In this document: one piece after another, positions 1-9,036 of the stretch
Layout: each line of letters starts with the position of its first letter
Position numbering within the stretch: position 1 is the stretch's first letter
From: Acidithiobacillus ferrianus
GTDB taxonomy: Bacteria > Pseudomonadota > Gammaproteobacteria > Acidithiobacillales > Acidithiobacillaceae
Reading direction: 5' to 3'
Assembly (NCBI RefSeq): GCF_010378095.1
Contig: NZ_WNJL01000008.1
Coordinates: forward strand, 1-34,119
DNA: 34,119 nucleotides
The notes under the pieces: model-generated
What the model was told of the DNA's origin: nothing
The model's database searches: none
Seen by the model: only the letters and a program-made list of their open reading frames with translations
Made by a program: the position numbers and the translations under genes

Positions 1-1921
1 TTGTGCGCTGTACATGGGGTGAGATGGCCGCTGGTATCGCCCGGCTTATAAACCGGGCGTGGATTGAAACTCCGCTTTTATCCACACTGCGTCAGTGGCA
101 TAAAGTATCGCCCGGCTTATAAACCGGGCGTGGATTGAAACGAATATCCATGAGGCATATTATATAGCGCAACGCGTATCGCCCGGCTTATAAACCGGGC
201 GTGGATTGAAACCACTCGGCAACAAAAGCGGCCTTGAGTTCTTCTTGTATCGCCCGGCTTATAAACCGGGCGTGGATTGAAACGTAGATGTTGCACGCCA
301 CCCCTGATGCGATGACCGTATCGCCCGGCTTATAAACCGGGCGTGGATTGAAACGACTCGGTGCTGACCGCGCTGTCGCGGCTGGCGCGTATCGCCCGGC
401 TTATAAACCGGGCGTGGATTGAAACACAGCAGGATTCTCCCATTGCGATATGGCGCTACGGTATCGCCCGGCTTATAAACCGGGCGTGGATTGAAACGCG
501 CGTCTCGATGGCGAGCCGGAGCAGGTCATAGGTATCGCCCGGCTTATAAACCGGGCGTGGATTGAAACGCCGCAATGTCGAGATACATATCTGCCATCGT
601 TCGTATCGCCCGGCTTATAAACCGGGCGTGGATTGAAACAGGTGTTTTATGACACCATCAACGCTGAGCAGGAGTATCGCCCGGCTTATAAACCGGGCGT
701 GGATTGAAACGTCGCGGGAGTGATGGGTGCGCTAAGTGACGGATGTATCGCCCGGCTTATAAACCGGGCGTGGATTGAAACGCGGCATGATCGAGGACGC
801 TCTCAAAGCCCGCTGGTATCGCCCGGCTTATAAACCGGGCGTGGATTGAAACTGACTCAATCATGATGGTCCATGCGCCGGTTTTTGTATCGCCCGGCTT
901 ATAAACCGGGCGTGGATTGAAACCGGCTGTACCTCTCACTCAAGCAGCACATGGATTTGTATCGCCCGGCTTATAAACCGGGCGTGGATTGAAACGTGCT
1001 ATTGATTTCACAGATATGCCCTGACCGAGGTATCGCCCGGCTTATAAACCGGGCGTGGATTGAAACACGAGGAGGGAGAACGAATGAACCTCACCGAAGA
1101 AGTATCGCCCGGCTTATAAACCGGGCGTGGATTGAAACGCATCAATCTCAATGATGGCTATGCGACGCTGCGTATCGCCCGGCTTATAAACCGGGCGTGG
1201 ATTGAAACCTTGCGCATTCTCCGTAAGGTCGATATGGATATTTGTATCGCCCGGCTTATAAACCGGGCGTGGATTGAAACATGCCACCCGGTATAAAGGT
1301 GATGCGTCTGCGCCGGTATCGCCCGGCTTATAAACCGGGCGTGGATTGAAACGCGTATTGCGGCTCAACTCTGCAGCACCACAGGGGTATCGCCCGGCTT
1401 ATAAACCGGGCGTGGATTGAAACTCACCTGCTTGTCGTTTGCGTAAGCGATGCCCTGGTATCGCCCGGCTTATAAACCGGGCGTGGATTGAAACATCCTC
1501 CACGAATATCATGCGCGCCATGTCTTCCGTATCGCCCGGCTTATAAACCGGGCGTGGATTGAAACTTGCGGACCTGAAGGATTCCTTCACTTTTCGCCTG
1601 TATCGCCCGGCTTATAAACCGGGCGTGGATTGAAACAAGCGGTAGATTGCGGACAAGTAGGCGGTAACAGGTATCGCCCGGCTTATAAACCGGGCGTGGA
1701 TTGAAACTTGCAACGCCGCGATAAATGCTTTGCGCTCACTGGTATCGCCCGGCTTATAAACCGGGCGTGGATTGAAACCATAGGGTGGCGGGTGGAATGC
1801 GCGGACTGTGAATGTATCGCCCGGCTTATAAACCGGGCGTGGATTGAAACGGAACATGGAGGGCGTGGAGCATGAGGCGTATCCGTATCGCCCGGCTTAT
1901 AAACCGGGCGTGGATTGAAAA
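1..1921 (+). CRISPR. CRISPR array, 27 repeats, truncated at left edge
   Basis: The repeat is 37 nt, begins GTATCGCCCGG, has a 7-bp stem (CGCCCGG/CCGGGCG around an 8-nt loop) and ends GTGGATTGAAAC. The first starts at 34 and the last at 1885. Twenty-six copies look identical; the last differs in its final base (A for C at 1921). The 26 complete spacers are 33-35 nt, mostly 34, and all different; bases 1-33 are a further spacer, probably cut by the window edge. The ATTGAAAC end and the degenerate final repeat both imply transcription on the plus strand with the leader beyond the left edge, so the oldest spacers lie near 1900. This repeat ending is common in several type I subtypes and type III; the subtype cannot be fixed without cas genes, and none is visible here. 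Confidence 0.98.
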
Positions 1922-2014
1922 TTATCGGCCTCTGTTTTGCTGAACGCCTATATCCCGAAAGCAGGAGATCTGGGCTTGAAAGCACCGGTCATGAGACCAT
2001 GGAGGCGCGAAAAG
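1922..2014. other. CRISPR trailer flank, no gene seen
   Basis: This is the short stretch between the last CRISPR repeat and the stop codon of the IclR-type regulator. It holds no further repeat copy and no convincing ORF. No clear terminator hairpin with a T-tract was seen for the regulator. Confidence 0.5.
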
Positions 2015-2815
2015 TTACGGCGGACCCTCCAGCGCCACCACGTCCACTGTCACCGTCTGTCCCTGCAAGCGCGTGTCTATCCGCCGTGCCGCTTCCTGCA
2101 AGAGCGGTACCCAGCTTTCCTGGCGGCGTTCAATGGGTGCGGAGATGCTGAGTCCGGCATTCCAGGGTAGATGGCCGCGAAGCAATACCCCTAGGCAACC
2201 TACACCGATCTCGGCCTCTTCGTTATCCAGGGCATAACCGCGTTCTGACGAGAGGCGGGCATTCTCCCAGAGGGAGGTGGCGTTGTTCAGGGTGTGCTTG
2301 GTCAGGGCGGGTAAACCCGTGCGGACCGCGTAACTCTGGACGGCGGTTTCACCCTCCAGCGCCAGCATCAGTTTGCCGACGGCCGTCGTGTGCAGCGGCG
2401 CGCGACTGCCGATGATTTGCTCCACCCGCATCATCCGCGACGAGGTGGCGCGCTCCACATAGACCACCTCGTCGCCTTGCTGAAGGGTGAGATTCACCGT
2501 TTCCTGCACCTGATCCCGCAGCCAGGCCATGACCGGGCGGGCGATGGCACGCAGGTCGCTGCGCCCGTGGGCGAATTGCGCCCAGTCTTGCAGACGCGGG
2601 CCGAAACGGTAATGGCCGGCGGCGTCGCGGGCGATCAGCGCGTTGTCTTGCGCGGAGGCGAGAATGCGGAAGGCGGTGGAGGGCGCCAGTCCGGTTACGG
2701 CGGCGAGTATTTTGAGGGAGGCATTGCCGCCCTCCGCCGCGAGGGCGTCCAGCAGGGCGCGCAGGCGGTCGATGACCTGGATGGAGGAGTTTCTGTCAGT
2801 GGCCGATGCTGGCAT
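2015..2815 (-). CDS. IclR-family transcriptional regulator
   Basis: A 266-residue protein with IclR-family architecture: an N-terminal winged helix-turn-helix (about residues 10-75, including GLAPSTAFRIL) followed by the effector-binding domain (about 80-255), with the family-typical stretches HTTAVGKLMLA and ERGYALDNEE. The length is normal for the family. It is divergent from the glycolate operon and shares a 96-bp intergenic region with it that contains two operator-like palindromes, one ending six bases before its own start, so it probably controls both that operon and itself. The ligand is unknown; glycolate, glyoxylate or a product of the two upstream enzymes are reasonable candidates from context. 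The E. coli glycolate regulator GlcC belongs to a different family (GntR), so this is a replacement of the regulator type. Confidence 0.9.
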   Translation of the reverse strand: MPASATDRNSSIQVIDRLRALLDALAAEGGNASLKILAAVTGLAPSTAFRILASAQDNALIARDAAGHYRFGPRLQDWAQFAHGRSDLRAIARPVMAWLRDQVQETVNLTLQQGDEVVYVERATSSRMMRVEQIIGSRAPLHTTAVGKLMLALEGETAVQSYAVRTGLPALTKHTLNNATSLWENARLSSERGYALDNEEAEIGVGCLGVLLRGHLPWNAGLSISAPIERRQESWVPLLQEAARRIDTRLQGQTVTVDVVALEGPP

Positions 2816-2820
2816 GGATT

Positions 2821-2857
2821 ATTCCGCATTGTGAAAACGATGTCCTATTGCGGAATC
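2821..2857. promoter_or_regulatory. Paired IclR-type operator candidates
   Basis: Two copies of an ATTCCGCA half-site lie in opposite orientation at 2821-2828 and 2849-2856. Each sits in a longer imperfect palindrome, ATTCCGCATTGTGAAAAC at 2821-2838 and, on the other strand, GATTCCGCAATAGGAC at 2842-2857. Palindromes with TTCCGC/GCGGAA arms are a common layout for IclR-family operators. The sites lie between the divergent regulator and the glycolate operon. Operator function is an inference. Confidence 0.55.
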
Positions 2858-2911
2858 ATACGGTCTTGCTTAGAGTGGGTGCAATCTTTTTTAGCACAGG
2901 ATCATCACGCC

Positions 2912-5131
2912 ATGACCGCCCAAACCATTTTGCCCGCTAACGCGCCCGCTTTCTGCGCGGGCATGTTTCACTTTGGTGAAGCGTGGCCGAATTTCGCGGA
3001 GTATGGTCGCAGTGCCGCCATTGCCGCCGGACACAAGGCCATTTCCAATCCCGCGGCTACGGAAGCCGTCTACCAGACCCTGCTCATGGCCGACGCCCTG
3101 CGCTACTGCACCTTGCAGATCTGCGCCGCCAAGTCCTCCGGCCATCCCGGCGGCTTTGCCTCCAGCGCCGAGGCGTATGCCGCGCTGGTGATGCTCGGTC
3201 ACACCAACATCGTCACCGAAGTCGGCCACCACGCCCCCGGTTTCTACAGCGCCATGTTCCTCGACAGCTCGCTGGAGGAAATGGGTATCCGCGACATGAA
3301 TGACATGATGGCGCGCTTTCGCGAACAGCATGGCCTGCTCGGCCATCTCTCCGGGGCGATCCCCGGCCTGTTGGCTCCCGCGGGCCCGTTGGGGCAGGGA
3401 CAGCACTTTGCGATGGCGGGCGCGTTGCTGCATCCCGGCACCCTCTTCCCGGTGACCATCGGTGACGGCGGTTTTGGGGAGCCTTATGTGTTGAGCGCCA
3501 TGAAGCATTTCCACTTCGCTTATCCGCAGGTCACCAACTACCTGCCGGTGCTGGTCTGGAATGGCTTCAGTCAGGAACATCATTCCATGGTTTCCCTGAT
3601 GACGAATGACGAGATGGTCGCCTACTGGCGTGCTCATGATTTCGACGAAGTCATCCTGGTGGATGCCAGGGACTTCGACGATGCCAATCAGGAGGGCGCT
3701 TATGTGGATTCCACGCGCTTCTCTTTCGATCAACGGCTGGCCTTCATGGAGGCGGTGCTGACCGGCGTGGCCAAGGCGGCGGAGGGCGCCCTGGGCGGTC
3801 GTCACACGGCCTTCATCCTCAAGCAGATGAAGGGTGCGGGTGTGCATGTGCTGGGGGCCAAATCCCATAACCTGTACCCCAAAGACACTCCGGATTCCCC
3901 GGAAATCAAGGCCGCCCTGGAGTGCCGCGCCCTCAGTCCCGAATCCTGGGCGCTGGTGCGCGAAAACTTCGCGCGTGCCGGGGGTGGCCCCGCCGCCAAG
4001 ACGGCGGTGACCGAGCAAGTGCTGGAAATCGCCAAGCTGGGCGAATTTCCCCTGCAGGATTTCGCCTTGGGCGAGTCGGTCGTACCCGCCACCGCCATGG
4101 GCGCATTGGTGGCCTGGGTGGGGCGGCAGGATCCGCGCTTTGTGGTGACCAATGCCGACGGCAACGAAGCCTCGGCCATGAAGAACATCAATGACGCCCT
4201 GAAAATCCGTCACCCCACGGAAGACCCGCTCTATAACCAGCAACCCGGAGGGCAGGTCTATGAACCCCTGAACGAGGATGCCTGCGCGGGTTTGGCGGCG
4301 GGACTGGCCCTTTTCGGCAGCCGTTCCTTGTGGTTGTCTTACGAATCTTTTGCCATCAATGGCTGGCCCATCATGCAGACGGTCGCGCAGGCGATGGCGG
4401 AATTGCGGCGCAAGACCCCGTCCACGGTCTGCATGTTCACCGCCGGAGCCCTGGAGCAGGGCCGCAACGGTTGGACCCACCAGCGCCCGGAGATCGAGAA
4501 CTACTTTGCCGCTCAGATGCGCAACGGCAATGTCTTCCTGCTTTACCCCACGGATGCCAACGTCATTCAGGCCGCCTACGAGTACGCGGTGAACAGCGTC
4601 AACAAGTCGATGGTCATCATCGCGTCCAAGAGCCCGCTGCCGGTGCGGCTGACCATGACACAGGCGCGGGAGGCGGTGCGCAAGGGGGCGGCGCTCTTGC
4701 ACGATGCGGGTACGGGCAGCCGTGGCACCGTGACCCTGGCAGTGACCGGCGATATGGTCCTGCTACCGGTTTTCGCCGCCAGGGAGGTGCTGGAGAAGGA
4801 GGGGTACCGGGTGCGGATCGTGTCGGTGATCAACCCCCGCCAGCTGTACCGCCCGGCAGATGTGGCCGCGCACACGGTTTCCGAGGCGGATAAGGGCTTC
4901 ATGTGCGACGCCGACTTCCACGACCTCTTCATCGGTGAGGTGCTGCTGGGTATCAGCGGCGGTACTTCCGGGGCGCTGGAGCCGGTGCTGCTGCGCAGCC
5001 GGGCGAGGCAGCGCGATGTGCTGGCCTGGTTGCGCGGTGAGACCACGGCCACCCCGGCCGAACTCATGGCCTTCAACGGGATTACCGTCGAGAGCATCGT
5101 GGATAAGATCCACGGCCTCGACGCCGGATAA
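2912..5131 (+). CDS. Phosphoketolase-like thiamine diphosphate enzyme
   Basis: A 739-residue thiamine diphosphate (ThDP) enzyme. Residues 76-81 (SGHPGG) are the transketolase/phosphoketolase substrate-side motif. GDG at 184-186 with N217 forms the ThDP- and Mg-binding GDG-x30-N motif. The C-terminal half has phosphoketolase-like segments (TNADGNEASAMKN, LWLSYESFAINGWPIMQ, NGWTHQRPEIENYF). It resembles the phosphoketolase family more than transketolase, but is shorter than the usual roughly 790 residues and diverged at several positions, so xylulose-5-phosphate cleavage is not assured. The ATG at 2912 was chosen because the open frame further upstream overlaps the divergent regulator; AGGA lies about 11 bases before it. 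It is the first gene of the glycolate operon. Substrate unknown; it may use a C2 or C4 compound from glycolate metabolism. Confidence 0.75.
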   Translation: MTAQTILPANAPAFCAGMFHFGEAWPNFAEYGRSAAIAAGHKAISNPAATEAVYQTLLMADALRYCTLQICAAKSSGHPGGFASSAEAYAALVMLGHTNIVTEVGHHAPGFYSAMFLDSSLEEMGIRDMNDMMARFREQHGLLGHLSGAIPGLLAPAGPLGQGQHFAMAGALLHPGTLFPVTIGDGGFGEPYVLSAMKHFHFAYPQVTNYLPVLVWNGFSQEHHSMVSLMTNDEMVAYWRAHDFDEVILVDARDFDDANQEGAYVDSTRFSFDQRLAFMEAVLTGVAKAAEGALGGRHTAFILKQMKGAGVHVLGAKSHNLYPKDTPDSPEIKAALECRALSPESWALVRENFARAGGGPAAKTAVTEQVLEIAKLGEFPLQDFALGESVVPATAMGALVAWVGRQDPRFVVTNADGNEASAMKNINDALKIRHPTEDPLYNQQPGGQVYEPLNEDACAGLAAGLALFGSRSLWLSYESFAINGWPIMQTVAQAMAELRRKTPSTVCMFTAGALEQGRNGWTHQRPEIENYFAAQMRNGNVFLLYPTDANVIQAAYEYAVNSVNKSMVIIASKSPLPVRLTMTQAREAVRKGAALLHDAGTGSRGTVTLAVTGDMVLLPVFAAREVLEKEGYRVRIVSVINPRQLYRPADVAAHTVSEADKGFMCDADFHDLFIGEVLLGISGGTSGALEPVLLRSRARQRDVLAWLRGETTATPAELMAFNGITVESIVDKIHGLDAG

Positions 5132-5143
5132 GGATGGCAGCGA

Positions 5144-6481
5144 ATGGCCGACGCCGACCATAAAATCATCGTCATCGACGACGACCCCACGGGTTCGCAG
5201 ACGGTGCATTCGTGCCTGCTGCTCACTCGCTGGGATGTGGAAACACTGGGCGTCGCCCTGCGCGATGCGGCTCCGCTCTTTTTCATCCTCAGCAACACCC
5301 GGGGCATGGTGGGGGAGCGGGCGGCGGCGGTGACCCGCGACATCTGCCGGAATCTGCGGGTGGCGCTGGATCGGGCGGCAGCGGCGGGGCGGGTGGTGCG
5401 GCCTATTCTGGTGAGTCGTTCCGACTCCACCTTGCGTGGCCATTATCCGGTGGAAACCGACGTGATGGCCGAGGAGTTGGGGCCTTTCGACGCCCATTTT
5501 CTCGTCCCCGCCTTTTTTGAGGGCGGACGCATTACGCGGGACGGCGTGCATTATGTGCGCCAGAACGGCGTGGAAACACCCGTCCATGAGACGGAATTTG
5601 CCCAGGATTCGGTGTTTGCCTTCCATCACGGCTTTCTGCCGGACTACGTGGAGGAGAAGACCCAGGGACGGATTCCGGCGGCGGCGGTGGAGCGCTTCAC
5701 GCTGGCGGAGTTGCGCGCGGGCTGCCTGCCGCGTCTGCTGGCCCTGAGGGACAACGTTTGCGCCGTGGTGGATGCGGTGGAACCCGCGGACCTCGCCGCC
5801 TTTGCCCGGGATTTACGGGCCGCCGCGGCACAAGGCCAGCGTTTTCTCTTCCGCAGCGCCGCCAGCCTGTTGACGGCGCTGGCGGACTTGCCGCCGCAGC
5901 CCGTGGCCGCCGAGGATATGGCGCAACTGGTGCGCGGCGGCAAGGCTGGCGCCATCGTCGTCGGCTCGCACGTGCGCAAGACCACGGAGCAACTGGAACA
6001 TCTGCTCCGGGAACCCGGCCTGGAGGCCATGGAGGTCCAGGTGGATGCTTGTGTGGGCGCGGAGCGCTCCGCACAGTTGGAGGCTATCTTGCGGCGGGCG
6101 GCAGCGGCTCACGGTAAAGGGAGGGATGTCGTCATCTACACCAGCCGTAGCGAGCGCCGTTTTGCCGATCAAGCGGCCCGTCTGGCCTTCGGGGAGGCGG
6201 TGTCGGCCTTCCTGATGGAGGTCGTCCGGGGCCTGCCGGAGGATCTCGGTTTCCTCATCAGCAAGGGCGGTATTACCTCCAACGACGTCCTCAGCGACGG
6301 CCTCGCCCTGCGCATGGCGCGGGTCATGGGGCAGATACTGCCGGGCTGCTCGGTAGTGGTCTGTCCCGACGATCATCCGCGCACCCCTCGACTCCCCGTG
6401 GTGATTTTCCCTGGCAATGTGGGAGATGCCGGAAGTCTCGCCCGCGCCCGCCGTCGCTTGCGCGGCGACGCGCCGGCGTAA
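5144..6481 (+). CDS. Four-carbon acid sugar kinase family protein (DUF1537)
   Basis: A 445-residue protein with the two-domain layout of the four-carbon acid sugar kinase family (formerly DUF1537; OtnK, DtnK, YgbK-like). The substrate-domain motif DDDPTGSQ is at residues 12-19, and the C-terminal nucleotide-binding domain has SKGGITSNDV at 373-382. Characterised members phosphorylate D-erythronate, D-threonate or related C4 sugar acids with ATP. A good ribosome binding site (AAGGA at 5130) overlaps the stop codon of the ThDP enzyme gene, and the next gene starts 13 bases after this stop, so it is tightly within the glycolate operon. The aldolase or dehydrogenase partners usual for erythronate and threonate catabolism are absent here, and pairing with glycolate oxidase is unusual. 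The exact substrate cannot be read from sequence. Confidence 0.85.
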   Translation: MADADHKIIVIDDDPTGSQTVHSCLLLTRWDVETLGVALRDAAPLFFILSNTRGMVGERAAAVTRDICRNLRVALDRAAAAGRVVRPILVSRSDSTLRGHYPVETDVMAEELGPFDAHFLVPAFFEGGRITRDGVHYVRQNGVETPVHETEFAQDSVFAFHHGFLPDYVEEKTQGRIPAAAVERFTLAELRAGCLPRLLALRDNVCAVVDAVEPADLAAFARDLRAAAAQGQRFLFRSAASLLTALADLPPQPVAAEDMAQLVRGGKAGAIVVGSHVRKTTEQLEHLLREPGLEAMEVQVDACVGAERSAQLEAILRRAAAAHGKGRDVVIYTSRSERRFADQAARLAFGEAVSAFLMEVVRGLPEDLGFLISKGGITSNDVLSDGLALRMARVMGQILPGCSVVVCPDDHPRTPRLPVVIFPGNVGDAGSLARARRRLRGDAPA

Positions 6482-6494
6482 GGTGCCGACGCAC

Positions 6495-7961
6495 ATGTCC
6501 GCATCCCCCGACCGTACCGCCCTTCTTGCGGAATTGCAGGCGGCCCTGTCCGCGGATGCGGTGTTGCGCGGGGCGGAAGATTTACGGCCCTATGAATGCG
6601 ACGGCCTTTCGGTACTGCGCGAGTTGCCGCTCTGTGTGGTACTGCCCGTGGACCGGGAGGGCGTGCGGGCGGTCTTGCAAATCTGTCAGCGCCACGGCGT
6701 GGCGGTGGTGCCGCGTGGCGCGGGCACGGGTCTTTCCGGGGGCGCGCGCCCGATCCGTGACGCGGTGCTTCTCAGCCTGGCCCGCTTGCATCATATTATC
6801 GCCATCGACCGGGAGAACCGCACCGCTCGGGTTCAGCCGGGCGTGCGTAATCTGGCCATCAGCGAAGCGGCCCGCCCCTTGGGTCTGTATTACGCGCCCG
6901 ACCCCTCCTCGCAGATCGCCTGTAGTATCGGCGGCAATGTGGCGGAAAACTCCGGCGGTGTGCATTGCCTGAAATACGGGCTCACCGTCCACAACCTCCT
7001 GGAGTTGGACGTGCTGACGGCCACGGGCGAAACCCTGCGGATCGGCAGCCAGGCCCTCGACAGCCCCGGCTACGATCTGCTGGCGCTGATGACCGGTTCC
7101 GAAGGATTGCTGGGCGTGGTGACGGAATGCACGGTGCGTTTGTTGCCGGTGCCGGAGCATGTCCTCGTCCTGCTGGCGGCCTTTTCCAGCGTCGAGGCGG
7201 CAGCGGAGTCGGTCAGCGCCATCATTGCCGCGGGCATCATTCCCGCCGGCCTGGAGATGATGGATCGGCTCGCCATCGAAGCCGCGGAGGATTTTGTCCA
7301 TGCCGGTTATCCCCGCGACGCCGCCGCCATCCTCCTGTGTGAGTTGGATGGCCCCGCCGTGGAACTGGAGGAGCGGGTGCGGGAGGTCGAAACCCTGCTC
7401 CAACGCCACGGCGCCGGCGCTATCCGCATAGCCGAGGACGCCGCGACCCGTCTGCTGCTTTGGAAAGGCCGCAAGGCGGCCTTTCCGGCGGTGGGGCGTC
7501 TGGCTCCGGATTATTACTGCATGGACGGGACCATTCCGCGCCAGCGTCTGGCGGAGGTGCTGGGGCGGATCACCGCCTGGTCCGCCGAATATGGATTGCG
7601 GGTCGCCAATGTCTTCCACGCGGGCGATGGTAATCTGCACCCGCTGATCCTTTACGACGCGAATGCGGAGGGACAGTTGCATGCCGCCGAGGAGTTTGGG
7701 CGCCGCATCCTTGAACTCTGCGTGGCCGTCGGTGGCAGCGTCACCGGCGAACACGGCGTCGGTGTCGAGAAACTGGACAGCATGTGCGTCCAGTTCAACG
7801 CCGCCGAACTGGCGCAGTTGCATCGCATCAAACACGCCTTCGACCCCGAAGGTCGCCTCAACCCCGGAAAGGCCGTGCCCAGCCTGCATCGCTGCGCCGA
7901 GCTGGGGGCCATGCATGTGCATCATGGCCAGTTGCCTTTCCCCGAACTGGAGCGTTTTTGA
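6495..7961 (+). CDS. glcD: Glycolate oxidase FAD subunit GlcD
   Basis: A 488-residue FAD-linked oxidase matching GlcD, the catalytic subunit of the three-part glycolate dehydrogenase that oxidises glycolate to glyoxylate and passes electrons to the respiratory chain. The FAD-binding region includes PRGAGTGLSGG at residues 73-83 and the stretch SIGGNVAENSGGVHCLKYG, and the C-terminal domain ends in the family pattern GEHGVGVEK ... FDPEGRLNPGK. The ATG at 6495 has TAAGGTG upstream, 13 bases after the preceding stop; an open frame upstream of it only overlaps the kinase gene. In a Calvin-cycle autotroph the likely source of glycolate is 2-phosphoglycolate from the oxygenase reaction of RuBisCO (inference). 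Confidence 0.95.
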   Translation: MSASPDRTALLAELQAALSADAVLRGAEDLRPYECDGLSVLRELPLCVVLPVDREGVRAVLQICQRHGVAVVPRGAGTGLSGGARPIRDAVLLSLARLHHIIAIDRENRTARVQPGVRNLAISEAARPLGLYYAPDPSSQIACSIGGNVAENSGGVHCLKYGLTVHNLLELDVLTATGETLRIGSQALDSPGYDLLALMTGSEGLLGVVTECTVRLLPVPEHVLVLLAAFSSVEAAAESVSAIIAAGIIPAGLEMMDRLAIEAAEDFVHAGYPRDAAAILLCELDGPAVELEERVREVETLLQRHGAGAIRIAEDAATRLLLWKGRKAAFPAVGRLAPDYYCMDGTIPRQRLAEVLGRITAWSAEYGLRVANVFHAGDGNLHPLILYDANAEGQLHAAEEFGRRILELCVAVGGSVTGEHGVGVEKLDSMCVQFNAAELAQLHRIKHAFDPEGRLNPGKAVPSLHRCAELGAMHVHHGQLPFPELERF

Positions 7962-9027
7962 CATAGATCAGAGCCAGACCTTGCAGGTGGCCGTACAAGA
8001 GGCCCACGCCAGATCCCAACCGCTCGCTATTCGCGGTGGCGGGAGCAAGACGTTCTATGGCCGCCAAACGCCGGCAGGCGATCTGCTCGATCTCGGCGGC
8101 CACCGGGGCATCATCGACTACGCGCCCAACGAGCTTTTCATCACTCTGCGCGCGGGCACTTCCTTGCAAGCACTGGAGGCACAACTGGCGGAAGCCGGGC
8201 AGATGCTCCCTTTCGAGCCCCCGCACTTCGGACCCGCCGCGACCATCGGCGGCACGCTGGCCTGTGGTTTTTCCGGTCCGCGCCGCCCCTACGCCGGGTC
8301 GGCCCGCGATACGGTGCTGGGCATGCGCATCCTCAACGGACAGGGCGAAATCCTGCGCTTCGGTGGGCAGGTCATGAAAAATGTCGCCGGTTATGATGTT
8401 TCCCGTTTGATGGTGGGTGCGCTCGGCACCCTGGGCGTCCTGCTCGAGGTGAGCCTCAAGGTGCTGCCGCGTCCCGATAGTACCGTGACTCTGGTGCGGC
8501 CGATGGACCCCGTTACCGCCATCCAACGCATGAATCACTGGGCTGGACAGCCCCTGCCGCTCTCCGCTACGGCGTATGATGGCGAGCACCTGTATGTACG
8601 TCTTTCCGGCACCGGAAGCGCCGTGCGGGCGGCACAGACCCGGCTGGGCGGCGAAAGGTTGCCCGATGCCGAGGCGGCGGCCTTCTGGGTGGCCCTGCGC
8701 GAACAGCGGCACGTTTTTTTTCAGGGGGACGCGCCCTTGTGGCGTCTGGCCGTGGCCCCGGCCACACCGCCCTTGCCGCTCGCGGGTCAGACCCTCATCG
8801 AATGGGGCGGCGGCCAACGCTGGCTGCGTGGTGCCCGTGATGCGACGGCCTTGCGGCAGTTGGCGGCGGAGCACGGTGGTCACGCCACCCTGTTTCGTGG
8901 TGGAGATCGCCGTGGTGAGGTCTTTCATCCCCTCACACCGCCGCTGCTGGCCATGCAACAACGGCTCAAAGCGGCCTTCGATCCGCGCGCCATCCTCAAT
9001 TCTGGCCGTCTTTACGCCACCCTCTGA
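7924..9027 (+). CDS. glcE: Glycolate oxidase FAD-binding subunit GlcE
   Basis: A second FAD-binding subunit, about 367 residues, recognisable as GlcE by LAIRGGGSKTFYGR, MLPFEPPHFGPAATIGG, CGFSGPRRPYAGSARD and FGGQVMKNVAGYDVSRLMVG, all strongly shared with the E. coli protein. The start is uncertain. Alignment to E. coli GlcE puts it a few residues before DIDQSQ; the nearest ATG in frame is at 7924, giving a 38-base overlap with glcD, with another ATG at 7915 and no clear ribosome binding site for either. A TTG at 7981 is possible but would cut conserved sequence. The overlap suggests translational coupling to glcD, and the product should act in the same membrane-associated complex. Confidence 0.9.
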   Translation: MASCLSPNWSVFDIDQSQTLQVAVQEAHARSQPLAIRGGGSKTFYGRQTPAGDLLDLGGHRGIIDYAPNELFITLRAGTSLQALEAQLAEAGQMLPFEPPHFGPAATIGGTLACGFSGPRRPYAGSARDTVLGMRILNGQGEILRFGGQVMKNVAGYDVSRLMVGALGTLGVLLEVSLKVLPRPDSTVTLVRPMDPVTAIQRMNHWAGQPLPLSATAYDGEHLYVRLSGTGSAVRAAQTRLGGERLPDAEAAAFWVALREQRHVFFQGDAPLWRLAVAPATPPLPLAGQTLIEWGGGQRWLRGARDATALRQLAAEHGGHATLFRGGDRRGEVFHPLTPPLLAMQQRLKAAFDPRAILNSGRLYATL

Positions 9028-9036
9028 GGTCTGCCC

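Noticed and set aside
71..104. Perfect DnaA-box sequence TTATCCACA near base 80
   Set aside because: It lies within a single CRISPR spacer with no companion boxes; it reflects the spacer source, not an origin.
757..1985. Minus-strand open frames with repeated NPRPVYKPGDT or IHARFISRAI peptides
   Set aside because: They are translations of the CRISPR repeat, not proteins.
2891..4702. Long 603-residue minus-strand open frame
   Set aside because: It is antisense to the ThDP enzyme gene, low in protein-like features, and explained by high-GC codon use.
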